64,000 nt of DNA from Ichthyophis bannanicus (GCA_033557465.1 CM066037.1:201251156-201315155); one strand, 5' to 3'. Shown: positions 1 through 10,990, counted from the stretch's first letter. Notes: generated by a model from the letters alone, not told the origin. Program-made: numbers and translations.

Positions 1-224
1 GACCTGTGTAAGGTGTACTGTCAGTCGCCCTGGTGCTATGGTCTATGGTGCTGATGATGTGTGCTAGGACACCCAACCCCCAGGGGGCCAGAGACCTGAT
101 TGCAATGGTGGGTATGTCATTCAGATATTGTGTTAGGTTATGGCGGGTAGGTTGCACATCTCCCATAGTCTGTGAGATCAACACCTCATCACACACGTCT
201 TTGATGTATCCAGATGGTATCCAG

Positions 225-533
225 ATGGAGTGGAGGAGTAGTCTAGTGGTTGGGGCAAGGTACTTCAGGCCAGAAGGTCGGGGGTTCAAATCCCACTAGA
301 GGACAGCAAACCTGGGCCGGAAGGACTGGTGTTTCTAGTCCCACAGGTGCTCCTTGTGGTCTTGGGCAAGCCACTTAACCCTCCATAGCCCATGTTCCTT
401 GTAAAATAGTTATCTCCAAGTTATAATGCCCTGTTCAATGTAATTTCAGTTTGTTCAATGTAAACTGCACTGATGTAGAATAGCGCTGTATATAAGAGAA
501 TGTAAATATATAAATAAAATTAATAAGATGGTA
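225..533 (+). repeat. CORE-SINE with tRNA-like head and L2-type tail
   Basis: Non-coding retroposon. The head holds Pol III-like boxes: an A box around GTAGTCTAGTGGTTGGGG and a B box GGTTCAAATCC near 283. The middle (about 345-420) matches the MIR/CORE-SINE core, TCTTGGGCAAGCCACTTAAC. The tail reads into an L2-like 3' end (GCGCTGTATATAAGAGAATG and A/T-rich repeats), which is also seen at the ends of the L2 LINEs in this window. A candidate target duplication AGATGG lies before (about 220) and after (about 531) the copy. Two more copies of this family lie at 31508-31806 and 53136-53342. Confidence 0.85.
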
Positions 534-860
534 TGGTAGGTGCAGATGTGGATATGCGTAACAGCACCCCACCCCCATGAGCTATGAGATCTGATTATGA
601 AGGCCTGTAACAGAGCCATGTCCCCAGATCTGTATGCTGAGTCAGGTCACACATCTGCCCACTTGCTAGGAATTCCACACCTGGTTGCAGATGAACATTA
701 CTGATGGTGTTGGAAGGATACATGCACCTGTTGTGGTTGCACAACACAGACTGAAACCCTGACATTAGCACAGGTGGCAATAGCCTATTCTGGTGCAATG
801 GCCCCTGCCCCTGGTGTTGGCAGCCTCACCTGCCCTAAGCATACAAGGGCCAGGTCATAG
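534..860. other. TG/CA-rich non-coding stretch
   Basis: No coding potential or recognised repeat. Base composition (frequent CACATG/CATGTG words) resembles the non-coding parts at 11.7-13.6 kb and 27.5-34.4 kb, so it may be part of a related Harbinger-type element or simply background sequence. Confidence 0.4.
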
Positions 861-1045
861 GAACATAACAACATAAGATAGGCCATACTGGGTCACACCC
901 ACATCCATCAAGCCCAGTATGCACTTTGCAACAGTGGCCAATCTAGGTCATACGTACCTAGCAGTATCCCCAAAAGAGACAGGTCCCACAATGCTTGTAG
1001 TGGGTCAAGCATTGGTATCCTGGGCCTCGTAGAAACCTAAATGTC
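861..1045 (-). mobile_element. CR1 3'-end fragment (5'-truncated)
   Basis: Begins with the characteristic octamer-like terminus (GAACATAACAACATAAGATA) followed by GCCATACTGGGTCA and AACAGTGGCCAATCTAGGTC. These words are shared with the ends of the near-complete CR1 at 22110-26147 and the fragments at 32868, 40530 and 47516. The reading strand is minus: the octamer repeat is the 3' end of the element. This copy has drifted more than the others (for example CACACCCACATCC where others read GACCAAGGTCC), so it is older. Confidence 0.85.
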
Positions 1046-1440
1046 ATGGTAGTGGCCCCTGGCAAGGTGCATAGGGCCACCCACCCAATGTCCCATGTAT
1101 GGACACATCACCCATGTTTGTTAGGATATCATGTTGCCAGTGGGGTTGGGTCCGATGATGTGTGTAGATCATGACAACACAAATGTGTTCACCAGACCAC
1201 ATACGGGGTTAGGGGGGTCACCCTGGACACCATCATTGGCAACCCAAACGTGGCATGGTCGTGCAATGTCATGCAAGGGGGCCACAGGGGAATGGAATGG
1301 TGTGTTCAGGGTGCCACGCACACTGCACATAGGTGTCACTGCACACATGCCCAGAGCCACAGCTACGCATGCAGGTGGCACTGGGAACAGTTAATCTCCT
1401 GGAACAAGCAGGAAGTAGTCCTCACATGTGGGTATCATCA
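1046..1440. other. Unassigned stretch before the DIRS-like element
   Basis: CA/TG-rich sequence with short chance ORFs on both strands that overlap one another and show no family motif. It is cut off at about 1440, where the DIRS-like leader begins. Nothing further supported. Confidence 0.4.
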
Positions 1441-1797
1441 GTACCGACGGAGCCTGCGCGGGAACGCTCTCCAGTGTCCAATAGGAAAGCTGTTGGAAGC
1501 ATCCCACAGCACCTGCGTGCTGCCTTTCCCCCCTTTCCCAAATGCCTCTCTCCAGTTTGTTGTTTTCCACAGAGGCAGCAGGTCATAGTTCCTGTCATTG
1601 CTGAAAAACAGCTATTGTATTGCCACTCCTGTGGCAGCGTCTGCCTTTTTTCTTTACCGGTACCACCGGTCTTGTAATTTCTTTCTCTAAAAGGTCCGAT
1701 TTCCTCACACAAACAAAATAAAAAAAAAACAAAGAGGGAAAATCCCCTTTGTAGGTCTCCCCCCGGTTTGGCATTAGGCCCTAATCCCTCCTCCACC
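1441..1797 (+). mobile_element. Leader/terminal region of a DIRS-like retrotransposon
   Basis: Sequence between the CA-rich flank and the Gag ATG at 1798. It includes GC-rich and T-rich stretches and an A-run near 1720-1733. No terminal repeat partner was found because the 3' end of the element is missing, so the left boundary is approximate. Confidence 0.45.
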
Positions 1798-3590
1798 ATG
1801 GAAAAGCACTCCTCGGGTTTTAAAAATATGCTCAAAATGTGCTGGTACCTTCTCCGTCACTGACAACCATGATTGGTGTCCCAAATGCTTATGACCGGAT
1901 CACTCCATGTCTGAATGTTTGGCCTGTGGGATGTTATCCAAGAGGGGTTGGCAGAACAGAGCAGCCAAGCTCGGTACCCTCTTTCCCTCCGACGCAGCCT
2001 CGGTGGCAGCCATGTCTTCAAGGTCTTCCTCTTCCTCCCGTGGATCTCAGGTAACCAAACACAAATCTGGCCGTTCCTCAAAGGGTAGATCCCCCTCCAA
2101 ATATTGGAATGCCTCTGGCATTGTCCTTGAGGAGCATGCTCTGGCCAAACAGCCCTGGTGGGAGTCCCAGGCCTCCAAAGCCACTTTGGGGCTCCAGGAA
2201 GTTCTGGAGGCCTCAACCTCGTCTTAACTCCTGGTGCCATGCTCTGGGGTACTGGCTTTGGCCGGTACTCATACACAGGCATCGGCAGTGTTGATGGACC
2301 AGAGGATCATGGCCATTGAATGCAGTCTGGCGGCTATCCTTGCGGCATCATAGACCTTGGTACCACCCCAGACCCCGCAAATTCCAGCACCGGTATCCGC
2401 AGCAATTGCAGGACCGGCATCGGCAACTGCACCATTGGTGCCGATGAGTACCGGTATCGACACCCCGGTACCGGGTCACTCCGATACCGAGGCCAATCGG
2501 AACCGATAACACACGTTACCTGAGCACCCTAAGAGAAGATACATCCAATCTTCTGAGGAGTCTGATGACTCTGACAGCTCAGAGGGTAACGATGTACCTC
2601 TCCAGGATGAGCCTGCTTCTCCCAAGAGGAGATTGTGCCCTCCTCAGGATATGTTCCTCCTGGATGTCATCATACATGTAGTCAAGGGCCTCTCCATTTC
2701 AGTAGTAACTGAATCTAAGCACAGGGCACAGGAGCTAGAGATTCACCAATATCCCCAAACTCCAAAGTAGGCAGAAACCCTGCCAATACATCAGATCTTA
2801 CAGGATCGTCATTTGAGAATGTGGGAGACTCCTCTTACCACCTCTCCACATTCTCACAGGCTGCCTACTCTGTATCGTGTGCCTCTGTCCCCTGGTTTTC
2901 ACAAAAGACAGCTCCCTCATCACTCCATTGTGATGGAGTCTGCTATGAGGAGAATTAAAAGTTACAAACAACATGCCACCAACCCTACTGGTAGGGAGTG
3001 TAAGACCTTAGATGTTTTTGGTCGCCGTGTCGTCCAAACATCCATGCTTTCAGGCAGGATTGGTTCCTATATCCTGTACATGGGAATGTTCCTGAAGGAG
3101 GTGACAGGAGATCTACAACTGGTAAGTCCACATCTCCCAGATGACAGAGGACACGACTATTTAGCACTTGTCAACTTTGCCCACAACAATCCTAAAGTTG
3201 TGAACAGGGCAGCTGTTGACTGTTTTGTGTGCATAGGCAGAGTCTCCCCCATTGCTATTGGGGAAAGGAGACTTGGCTGGCTGCAAGCCTCTCACCTGGA
3301 ACATTGGGTACAGGATAAACTGGCCAACATCCCCTGTACTGGTGAAAACCTTTTGGGAAAAACCAGCAGGAAAAAGCCAAAGATTTGGATGCTGATAATT
3401 GTACATTGACAAGGCTTTCAAAAATTGTCGATCCTGCAAAGAAGAGAGCCTTAGAAAAGCCTTTCCTCTCCAAAAAGAAAGGATACTATCAGTACTATGC
3501 TCAGCAAGGACAACCTGCAGGACAAGCTGCTAGAAAGGGTCAACAATCTACTAAGCAGAGAAAGCCGAGAGCTACTCAGCCTCAGTAGAC
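1798..3590 (+). pseudogene. DIRS-like Gag, frameshifted remnant
   Basis: Structural protein of a DIRS-group (tyrosine recombinase) retrotransposon. The likely start is ATG 1798, in a good CCACC-ATGG context. The N-terminal part has a cysteine-rich zinc-finger-like section broken by stops near 1830-1890, then ECLACGMLSKRG in another frame (1907-2227), then a serine/acidic linker (about 2530-2690, ESDDSDSSEG) and a helical stretch. The best conserved part is the Gag core at 2813-3409, with LYRVPLSPGFHK, MESAMRRIKSYK and LDVFGRRVVQTSMLSGRI. That last block (Leu-Asp-x-Phe-Gly-Arg-Arg followed by a Ser/Arg-Ile run) is what I recognise as DIRS Gag. At least three frame changes are needed to follow it, so it is dead. 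It is followed directly by the pol remnant in the usual DIRS order. Confidence 0.75.
2330..2520 (+). repeat. Degenerate GGTAC/CCGAT hexamer-like repeat in Gag region
   Basis: Around 190 bp of imperfect repeats of CCGGTAC, GGCATCGGCA and CCGATACCGA. It sits between the N-terminal Gag part and the acidic linker and is unusually CpG-rich for its surroundings. It probably encoded a low-complexity linker in the live element. Confidence 0.6.
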
Positions 3591-3599
3591 CCAGCAGCC

Positions 3600-5660
3600 T
3601 CAGCCACCACAGGGTCTTTGACTCCGTGATAGAGTACCTGCCCTTCCTGCCACTCCAGAGAAAAAAACCTTCAACAATCCCAGGAAGGTTAGGTCACCTC
3701 ATCCACAGATGGAGGCAAATAACATCACAACCCTGGACTCTGTCCATCATAGAAGAGGGTACAGGCGTCATTCACAAAGCCTGCCGCCACCTACAATAGT
3801 AAGGACATTCAGTTCTCAAAATTCCCCCCAACTGAATCCTTAGGTAAAACATCTCTTACCTCAAGGAGCAATAGAAGAGGTACCTCAGCTTCAACAGGTT
3901 TCCGGGTTCTACCCCCCCCCCCCCCCTATTTCCTCATACCAAAGAAAACAGGAGGCCACACACCCATTTTTGATCTCAGAGAACTGAACAAGTTCCTGTT
4001 CCAAGAGAAATTCTAAATGATTTCTCTAGGAAACATACTTCCTGACCTACACAGGCAGAACTGCCTTTGTTCTCTAGATCACAAGGATGCATACACCCAT
4101 GTTCTCAGCCAACAAACACACCGAAAGTTCCTTTGGTTCCTCCATCAAGGAAAGCACTATCAAAACAAAGTTTTCCCTTCAGCCTTGCCTCAGCACCCAG
4201 AGTATTCACAAAGTGCATGGCTGTGGTAGCCGGTTTTCTCCGTACCAGGGTAATCTTTGTCTGCCCCTACTTGGACGATTGCCTCATCCGGGCAGAGTCA
4301 CAAACACAAGCCCAGACCTCTCTCTCGTACACAATGCGTGGACTCCAATATCTAGGCCCTGTCATAGATCTCCAGGAATCCTTTCTGACTCCCACGCAAT
4401 CGCTGGAGTTCATAGGAGCAAGGCTAGATACCAGACTGCCATAGACCTACCTGCCTCAGCCTCGCTGTCCTCCCATTGTGCAACTGGTTTCTTCAGCACT
4501 ACAAAAGACTCACCTCTTGGCTCGGGAGATGCTTCAGCTGCTGGGTCACATGGCATCTACGGTGCATGTGCTCCCCTACGCTTGTCTCCACATGAGACCA
4601 ACCCAATGGGCCCTCTCTTCCCAGTGGACACAAGCAACAGGCTGTCTCTCAGATCTGATAGTAAGCTCAAACTGCCGTACCCTGTCCCTGGACTGGTGGC
4701 GGTCAGCACAAAACCTGTTGGAGGGGTCACCTTTCCTGCAACCCCCTCCTCAGATCACATTAACAACAGATGCCCCCAAAGTGGGGTGGGGTGCACATCT
4801 ACTGGACACCTCCACCCAAGTCATCTGGAAGTGTCAGGATATTCTTTTCCACATCAATCTGTTGGAGCTCAGAGCAATTCGCCTGGCTCTTCAAGTATTC
4901 CATTCCCTTCTACAGGCCAAGAGAATACTACTTCACGCAGAGAATCAGGTAGCCATGGTCTATGTGAACAAACAAGGAGGAACAGGCTCTCTGTCCCTTT
5001 GCAACGAAGCTCTTCAACTGTGGGCGTTTGCCACAGAGCAGCAGATCCATCTCCTGCCAGTCTATCTCCCTGGCAATCAGAACTCTTGGCCAGACAGACT
5101 CAGTCGTGTTCTGCGTCCGCACAAATGGTCTCTACACATGGACCAACTCTCCACAATATTGCAACTCTGGGAAAGTCAAGATGTAGACCTCTTTGCAAGT
5201 CCATCATATGCCAAACCTACCCAGTTCTGTTCACGGATTCCAGCTCAGGGCTGCTAAGCGAGGGATGCTTTCCTCCTCAACTGGGGGCAGGAATTCCTAT
5301 ATGCCTTTCCTCCCATTCCCTTGATTGCCAAGACCCTATTCAAGCTCCTGAGAGACAGAGGCAACATGATCCTCATAACCCCATGCTGGCAACACCAGGT
5401 GTGGTACCCTCAGCTTCTACATCTGTCCCTGGTTCCACCCCTGGACTTAGGGTCAGCTCCGGACATACTGTCGCAGGAGGAGGGGAAAGTATGACATCCA
5501 AACCCCCACTCTCTGCACCTCAGAGCCTGGCTACTGAAGGTTTTAACTGCTTTGGCCTTCAACTCACTCAGGAAGTGCGAGATGTCCGTTATGCTTCCAG
5601 GAAACCTTCCACAAGGCATTCTTATGCAGTCAAGTGGAAGAGAGATTCCATTCAGTGATC
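3600..5660 (+). pseudogene. DIRS-like Pol: RT, RNase H and start of recombinase
   Basis: Reverse transcriptase region about 3890-4445: FLIPKKTGG (near 3935), SLDHKDAYTHV (in a shifted frame near 4075), ASAPRVFTKCMAVVAGFLRT, the catalytic PYLDD (near 4265-4280) and a SLEFIGARLDT end. A TAG at 4442-4444 separates this from the RNase H-like ORF 4478-5257 in the same frame. That ORF has TLTTDAPKVGWGAHLLD, INLLELRAIRLAL, VYVNKQGGTGS and LPVYLPGNQNSWPDRLSR, which is the DIRS-type RNase H order, and ends with VDLFASPSYAK. From about 5360 the frame VWYPQLLHL then VRDVRYASRKPSTRHSY marks the N-terminal part of a tyrosine recombinase. The rest of the recombinase and the 3' terminal repeats are absent because the element stops at the hAT-like unit near 5745. 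A run of C at about 3911-3926 disrupts the RT start. A long serine-rich ORF overlapping 4087-5658 is only a frame shadow. Confidence 0.85.
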
Positions 5661-5744
5661 ACAAAAGTGCATCAATCCCTCTTGTCATCCCTATAGAAAC
5701 ATTTTTGGACTAACTCCTTTACTTATCAAACACTGGTCTCCAAA

Positions 5745-7672
5745 CTGAGTCGCGAGGGGCTGATGGGAAATTTCCCATTAGCCCCTGCGGGCTTTACAGA
5801 GACGCGAGGGAGCACTCTCCCTTCGCGAATCTGAAAGCCCTTGCAGAGGGCTCGACGTGGAGAGGGGGCCCCGCGGGACACGCCATTCTGCCGCTGCTGC
5901 GACGGACGCGGCAGCAGCTAGAGCCAGGTTTTTGTTTTTAAATTTGCCGGAAGGGAAGGGAAGGGAAGGGGGGGGGGCTGATGGAGGCTGTCTGGAAATG
6001 GGGTGATGGGGGGTTAGGACTGGAAATGTGCAAGGGGGGGGTTAGGACTGGAAATGTGCAAGGGGGGGTTAGGACTGGAAATGTGCAAGGGGGGGGGGTT
6101 AGGACTGGAAATGGGCTGGGACTGATGGAGGCTGACTTGAAATGGGCTGGGGGGGGGGTTAGGACTGGAAATGGGCTGGAGTGGGGGTTAGGACTGGAAA
6201 TGGGCTGGGGCTGATGGAGGCTGACTGGAAATGGGCTGGGGAGGGGTTAGGACTGGAAATGGGCTGGGGGGGGTTAAGACTGCTAATGGGCTGGGGCTGA
6301 TGGAGGCTGACTGGAAATGGGCTGGGGGGGTTAAGACTGGTAATGGGCTGGGGGTTGATGGAGGCTGACTGGAAATGGGGTGATGGGGGGTTAGGACTGG
6401 AAATGGGCTGGGGGGGGTTAAGACTGGTAATGGGCTGTGGGCTGATGGGGGCTGTCTGGAAATAGGGTGATGGGGGTTAGGATTGCTAATGGGCTATGGG
6501 GGGGGTTAGGACTGCTAATGGGCTATGGGGGCGCTAGGACAGGAAAAGGGCTGATGGGGAGGGGTTAGGACTTGAGGTGGGCTGATGTGGTTAGGACTAG
6601 TAATGGGCTGTGGGCTGATGGGGGTGGTTAGGACTGGCAATGGGCTATGGGGGGCTGACTGGAAATGGGCTGATGGGGTTAAGACTGGAAGTGGGCTGAT
6701 GGGGGGTTAGGACTGGTAATGGGTTATAGGGGGGGGCTTAAACTGAAAATGGGTTGATGGGGGGCTAGGACTGGTAATGGGTTGGGGGATTGCTATGACT
6801 GGAAATGGACTGAGTGGACGGGGAGGCTTGAACTGCAAATAGCTGATGGGGAGGGAGCTTGGAATGGAAATGTGCTGTGAGGGAAGGGAGCTAGAACTGA
6901 AAATGGGCTGATGGAGCAGCTAGGATAGGACTGGAAATGGGCTGTTGGGGGGAGCTAAGATTGGAAATGGGCTGTGGTGGGGGCTTGAATTGAAATGGAC
7001 TCATGGAGGGGCTAGAACTGGAAGTAGGCTCATGGGGGGCTTGGACTGGAATTGGGCTGAGTGGAGGGGAGCTAGGATTTGACATGGGCTGATGGTGGGG
7101 CTAGGAAATGACTAGAAATGGGCTGAGGGGGGGCTAGGATTGGAAATGAGCTGATGAAGGGACTCAGACTGAAAATGGATGGGGGAGCTAGGACTGGAAA
7201 TGGGTTGATGGGGGGCTAGGACTGGAAATGGGCTGATGCAGGGACTAGAAGGGAATGGATGCTGGGTGAGACTGGAACTAGAAGGGAGCTGATGTTGGGG
7301 GAGGATTAGAATGGGATGGGGCTGGGAGAGTAAAATGGAGAGGAGAAAAATATTTTGTGTGGGAGGGATGAAAAATCTACAATTGGCCGGGTATTGGGAG
7401 AGTAAGTGGGGATTGAGGATGGAGGGGTAAAATTTGTGTGGATGAAATAAGAATGAGGAAAGAGCAAAAGGATAAAGATTAGTATGTTAAAGCAGATGTA
7501 GAGAGAGAGGATGGAAAGAAAACTAGAAGAGAGAAGAAAGGACAAATGGACAGCAGACGATGGAGAGTTAGCAGAAAACATGAAGAAACCAGAAGAAAGT
7601 GGCTGGAGCAATTGCAACTGAAAAAAAATGCACAAAAGGTAGAAATATATCTCTTTATTTTGAATTTATTAA
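5745..7672 (+). mobile_element. Non-autonomous hAT-like element, truncated copy
   Basis: Assigned by comparison with the complete copy at 14118-18805. Both share a GC-rich left part (GGGGCTGATGGGA, CACTCTCCC/AACTCTCCC, GGGGCCCC, GCAGCAGC), then a G-rich minisatellite, then a unique right part (GAGAGTAAGTGGGGAT, AAGCAGATGTAGAGAGAGA, GTGGCTGGAGCAATTGC, TTTATTTTGAATTTAT). This copy lacks clear terminal inverted repeats: homology starts inside the left end, next to the DIRS pol, and stops at about 7672. It encodes nothing. Confidence 0.7.
5970..7260 (+). repeat. G-rich minisatellite, unit about 28-35 bp
   Basis: Roughly 1.3 kb of units of the type GGTTAGGACTGGAAATGGGC plus TGATGGGGGG. The G-runs vary from 4 to 9, giving variable unit length, and higher-order blocks recur (GATGGAGGCTGACTGGAAAT). 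It lies inside the hAT-like element, and the same motif fills the homologous position of the second copy (14640-15040 and 18205-18290), so the array is an ancestral part of that family. The strong G-runs on the plus strand could form quadruplexes. Confidence 0.9.
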
Positions 7673-8289
7673 CTGGAATATGAAAGTTCTGGGAAATGTG
7701 CATCATTAACGTCTGCGCTTTGTTTGGTACAAGAGGAAATTGATTTATAGTTTTATTTCTACAGTGTTGTTGTACATTCCAAGTTTGGCTTTTGGGGTTC
7801 CCAGTTTAAATTATTGCCTTCCTGTTTCTAAATTGCGATTCCTTGTTTGGTGATGGTCTATGTTCTGCATGTGTAACTGAGCTGAGGTATTCTGTTTATG
7901 TAATTCCTATTTGACATTGCCACTTGTTCTCTTTCCCCAGTATTCTCTGAAATGTACTGGTTTAATATTTGCAGTGTTTCCTTTTGATAGGTAGGGACTG
8001 GTGCTTTGTGAGTCCTGGTAATGCTGTCAGGATACAGCGGGTTTGCTATGGGTTCTAAATGGGCAGCGTTTGTAGTAGTTCCTAATGTGCCTGGCGGTTG
8101 GCACTGGATTATAGTAATGTAGAAATCTTTTAGTCTTTCTTTATCCATACACTCATTAAGAGACATGTTTACTAAAAGTTAGTGTATGGTAACATTATGC
8201 AAATATTTATGCAAATAAGGCCACATGCAAATGTGCCCCTCACCGAGTCTCCGCACATGGCCCCGCACCCCCCTTGGGCCGCCCCTGGC
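7673..8289. other. Unassigned AT-rich stretch with a Harbinger-like terminus
   Basis: No coding region is recognised; the minus-strand open frame at 7858-8166 shows no family motif. At 8157-8178 the sequence TTA/TAA then GAGACATGTTTACTAAAAG resembles the terminal repeat of the MITE at 51795-52246 (GGGGCATGTTTACTAAAG) and the inverted end at 35539-35555. It could be one end of a Harbinger-family element, but its partner end was not identified. The right side is joined abruptly to the gag/protease of the Gmr1-like element at about 8290. Confidence 0.4.
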
Positions 8290-9306
8290 CACAGCCTCTG
8301 AGATATCATCGATTGGTCTGCGCCTGAGTCTAATAATGCCTCCGTTGGGATCCCTTCTACTTCTACTGTTAACAGGAACCCTTCTCCTGCATCTCTGTGA
8401 TGGGTGATTACAAAAGCTTTCTTGGCTCTACAATCCCTTTTAAGATGACCAAACTCTCCACACATGAAACATTTTCTCTGTGCACTATACCTTTTTTCCA
8501 CAGTCATACTTTCTTTCCCAAAGTTTGCAAGCTTGGCCTCCTTTTCTAGTGACTCCAGTTTTTTACTTTTAAAAACACCTTCTTTCTCAGGGCTTAACCT
8601 GTTAGCCTCTAGAAAGCGGTCAGTCAGTGCAATGGCTTCCCGAGTGTTTTTACAATCCTGGAGGACTAGAAAAGTTTGCACATTGCTTGGTACAGATTCC
8701 ATAAACTGTTCTAGAATTACAGTATCTAATATGGATTCTAAATCTTTAGTTTCCAGCATAAGCCATTTGTATACTAAGCTCTTCACTCTGTAATAAAGAG
8801 CTTGAGGTGTCTCACCTAACTTCAGTTTACAAGAACGTAACAGCCTGCGGTAGACCGTGGGGTTTAATCCCATCCGATCCTTAACAGCTTGCTTTACCTC
8901 TTTGTAATCCATGACTAGACTAGCAGGCATGGCCCTATAGGCCGCCAAAGCTTCGCCTGTGAGAGAAGCGGCGTACCTTAGCGCCCACTGTTCCTTTGGC
9001 CACCTGGCCAGGAGAGCTATTCTCTCGAAGGCCTCAATATAATCATCAACATCATCGTCCCTAGTGAGGCGTCCACAAGAGAAAGACTCAGAGCCTGGAA
9101 AGTCCCACCCATGGAAATCTGCCCGTGAACCTGGTACAGTCCTTGCAGCTTCGTCCTTTTTCCCTTGTGCTGCAAGCCAGCTGGACCAGTAGTGGTGCTT
9201 GTTGGGCTTGGAACATAGCCTTTGCCTGTTCTAGGCTCTGCGCTGACATCTCCCGTTGCTTGGCAAACTGGTTGGCAACCCAGTCCAGGATGTCGCGATT
9301 CTCCAT
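8290..9306 (-). pseudogene. Gmr1-like Ty3/gypsy Gag with protease start (truncated)
   Basis: LTR-retrotransposon structural polyprotein. ATG at 9306 begins MENRDILDWVANQFAKQ; a frameshift around 9100-9130 moves reading to other frames, and from about 9010 to 8290 the frame is continuous. The region ALRYAASLTGEALAAY, LRSCKLKLGETPQAL, ILDTVILEQFMESVP and AIALTDRFLEANR has the helical layout of Gmr1-type Gag, the family from which vertebrate SCAN domains derive. A zinc knuckle CX2CX4HX4C is visible (CFMCGEFGHLKRDC, about 8460), followed by an aspartic-protease start LLDSGADQSMIS (Asp-Ser-Gly). After LWP (about 8290) homology stops, so RT, RNase H, integrase and the 3' LTR are missing. It lies downstream of a complete LTR (9657-10990) in the same orientation. 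Confidence 0.8.
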
Positions 9307-9656
9307 CGCTCTGGTAGCACTGTGAAGAAAACACAAGAGAACAAACACCAAGTGCGGTACTTCCTTATGTTCCCCTTTCCTGGTGATCACTCCCCTACAG
9401 CCTCCCTCTTACACCAGCATTATCCAGCAATAACCCTCCAGCCTACGGGTTACCTGGCCCTGGTGCAGAGTCTTGCTTTGTCAATCCCGTGGATCCGAGT
9501 CCAGCTCCACTGCCACTCCGGATTTTCCTCCGCTCAGCAGACCGGGCGTGTTGACAACAGCTGCTCCTAGGGGTTCTCTCCTACTTCTGAGGTCAGGATC
9601 TCCTTGCGGCGTGCCAAACTTGAACCACAAAAAAAAAATCCAAGAACTACGCCACC
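9307..9656 (-). other. Leader between LTR and gag of the Gmr1-like element
   Basis: Untranslated leader of about 350 bp. Immediately inside the LTR end (9657), the minus strand reads GGTGGCGTAGTTCTTGGA, where a tRNA primer-binding site is expected. I could not match it to a particular tRNA with confidence. An A-run (9630-9637 on the plus strand) follows. Confidence 0.5.
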
Positions 9657-10990
9657 TGTGACGCCGCCTTGCCCTACTAGGCGGCTGCCTATGGGGGCGA
9701 CGGGCCATCATACTTGTGTCCATGCTTCAGCGTAATAGCTTAGGCCCTTATAGTGTAGTTGTGGGGCTTATGAAAGTAGTCCAAGTGGATTAGGCCGACA
9801 CAGGAAAATGTGTTATAAATTTTTATTTTCTTTGCATCATCAAGTTAGCAACAGGCCTTGGTAAAGGTTCCCAAAACACCAACAGAAAAAGGATATTTTC
9901 TCCAAAACAAAAAGCTTTCTAAAAGAGACACGTAACTGCTTTGGCAAAGCAGTTTCTTCACTCTTTGCCTTTGTAGTTAAATTCTTTGCCACTAAAGGAA
10001 AACAGTTTAAACTCACTGTTACATGCACACTCCAGCTACTCTTCTCAGTTTCTCTCAGCTGCTACGAACCAGCTTGTGATTACACGCTGCCTCTTAGCCT
10101 GAAACTACACAGCAGTTAAACACACTTCCAGTATTAGTAGAATGGCTGTTTTAAAACATGAGGTTTCTTCCTTTTTATCTGCCCTTCTCAATGGCATGTA
10201 CTTGGCAGAAATACCTCTTATATTTTCCTTCTCAGCAATCAATAAAACTTCTAAACATTGCTCATACAAAAAGCACATTCCATGGACACATCAGAGGACT
10301 CTGAATTCCCTTGGTAAAATTCAACTTCCATTTCCTCCTCTGTGCTGCAAGGCTCGGGGTCTGGGACACGTTCAGGGATTTCTAGCTTCACTTTCTTTAA
10401 AAGCTTAAAAAGTTTCTCCCACTGGAGATTCCTTCTTCCCTTTGGAACTATGTCAGAAACACTTGCCCTTCTTCCCCTTACTGAATCATACAGAGGTAAT
10501 GTTTGATTTACCTTGCTTGCAGACGTCCTTCCTTTACTAGGCTTTCTGAAATGTTTGGACACTTGCTCAGAGTTTATGCTGCTGGCCTCCGAGTCAGAAC
10601 TGTAGTTCTGTAACTCTCCCCAGCTCCTTTCTCTCCTCTGGCCCTGCCACTCGCCTTGGCAGTTCTGGCTGGTCCTTTTGGAATCCCCAGGTCTTTCAGC
10701 CCTGCAGTGCTGTTTCCTCTCCTGGCTTCTCTGGACTCCCTGAATTCTCTGCCTCTCCTCACTTGCTGAGTGACGCAGTTTAAATGCCTGATAGCCTGCT
10801 TCCTTCTCTGGCCCCACCCTCTCTCTCCCTGCACTTGCCCTGGAGAGTGGGCGTGGCTTCAGACTAGCTTTGCAAGTGTGTGTTTCAGTATTACTTTCAC
10901 TTTGGGATCTATGCTTAGGTGAGCCCATCCCCCATTTATGAAAAAAACCTTCTTTTTTTTCTCTTTCCCAGGGCTGTGCTGCACCCACAT
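9657..10990 (-). mobile_element. 5' LTR of the Gmr1-like element
   Basis: About 1.33 kb, starting TGTGGGTGCAGC and ending GGCGTCACA on the minus strand (TG...CA). An AATAAA signal lies near 9820 on the minus strand. The 3' portion holds AGGCAGCCGCCTAG, also found at the same place in the solo LTR 45262-46796. The two LTRs also share the GCCACGCCC motif and the position of the AATAAA, so they belong to related families. The right boundary is chosen from the TG dinucleotide and the loss of composition beyond it. Confidence 0.65.
10251..10928 (-). CDS. ORF inside the Gmr1-like LTR, unknown product
   Basis: An open frame of about 225 codons from the first in-frame ATG inside the LTR (10928) to the stop at 10251. 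The frame is open further upstream, so the true start is uncertain. The product would be hydrophilic, rich in Arg/Glu/Ser, with an acidic C-terminal part (SDSEASSINSEQ, CSTEEEMEVEF, SESSDVSMEC). No domain recognised. The related solo LTR at 45262-46796 has an ORF ending at nearly the same distance from the LTR end (563 versus 594 bp) and also finishing in a Ser/Glu-rich, MECE-type tail. This makes chance openness less likely, but expression is unproven. It could equally be a leader-type reading frame or an N-terminal extension relic. Confidence 0.4.
   Translation of the reverse strand: MGSPKHRSQSESNTETHTCKASLKPRPLSRASAGRERVGPEKEAGYQAFKLRHSASEERQRIQGVQRSQERKQHCRAERPGDSKRTSQNCQGEWQGQRRERSWGELQNYSSDSEASSINSEQVSKHFRKPSKGRTSASKVNQTLPLYDSVRGRRASVSDIVPKGRRNLQWEKLFKLLKKVKLEIPERVPDPEPCSTEEEMEVEFYQGNSESSDVSMECAFCMSNV

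Noticed and set aside
4087..5658. Long plus-strand ORF of 523 codons, serine/proline-rich
   Set aside because: It overlaps the DIRS RT and RNase H frames (PYLDD, LTTDAP, LPVYLPGNQNSW), which carry the family motifs; this ORF is a shifted-frame shadow with low complexity.
6891..7085. Ser/Pro-rich minus-strand ORF in the minisatellite
   Set aside because: Translation of a tandem repeat of about 30 bp; no gene context.
5970..7260. CRISPR-like array or telomeric repeat
   Set aside because: Units vary in length and there are no unique spacers; the context is a eukaryotic hAT element. The GGTTAG words are not in tandem TTAGGG form.
8225..8793. Plus-strand ORFs opposite the Gmr1-like gag
   Set aside because: Antisense shadows of the gag frame with zinc knuckle and DSG motif.
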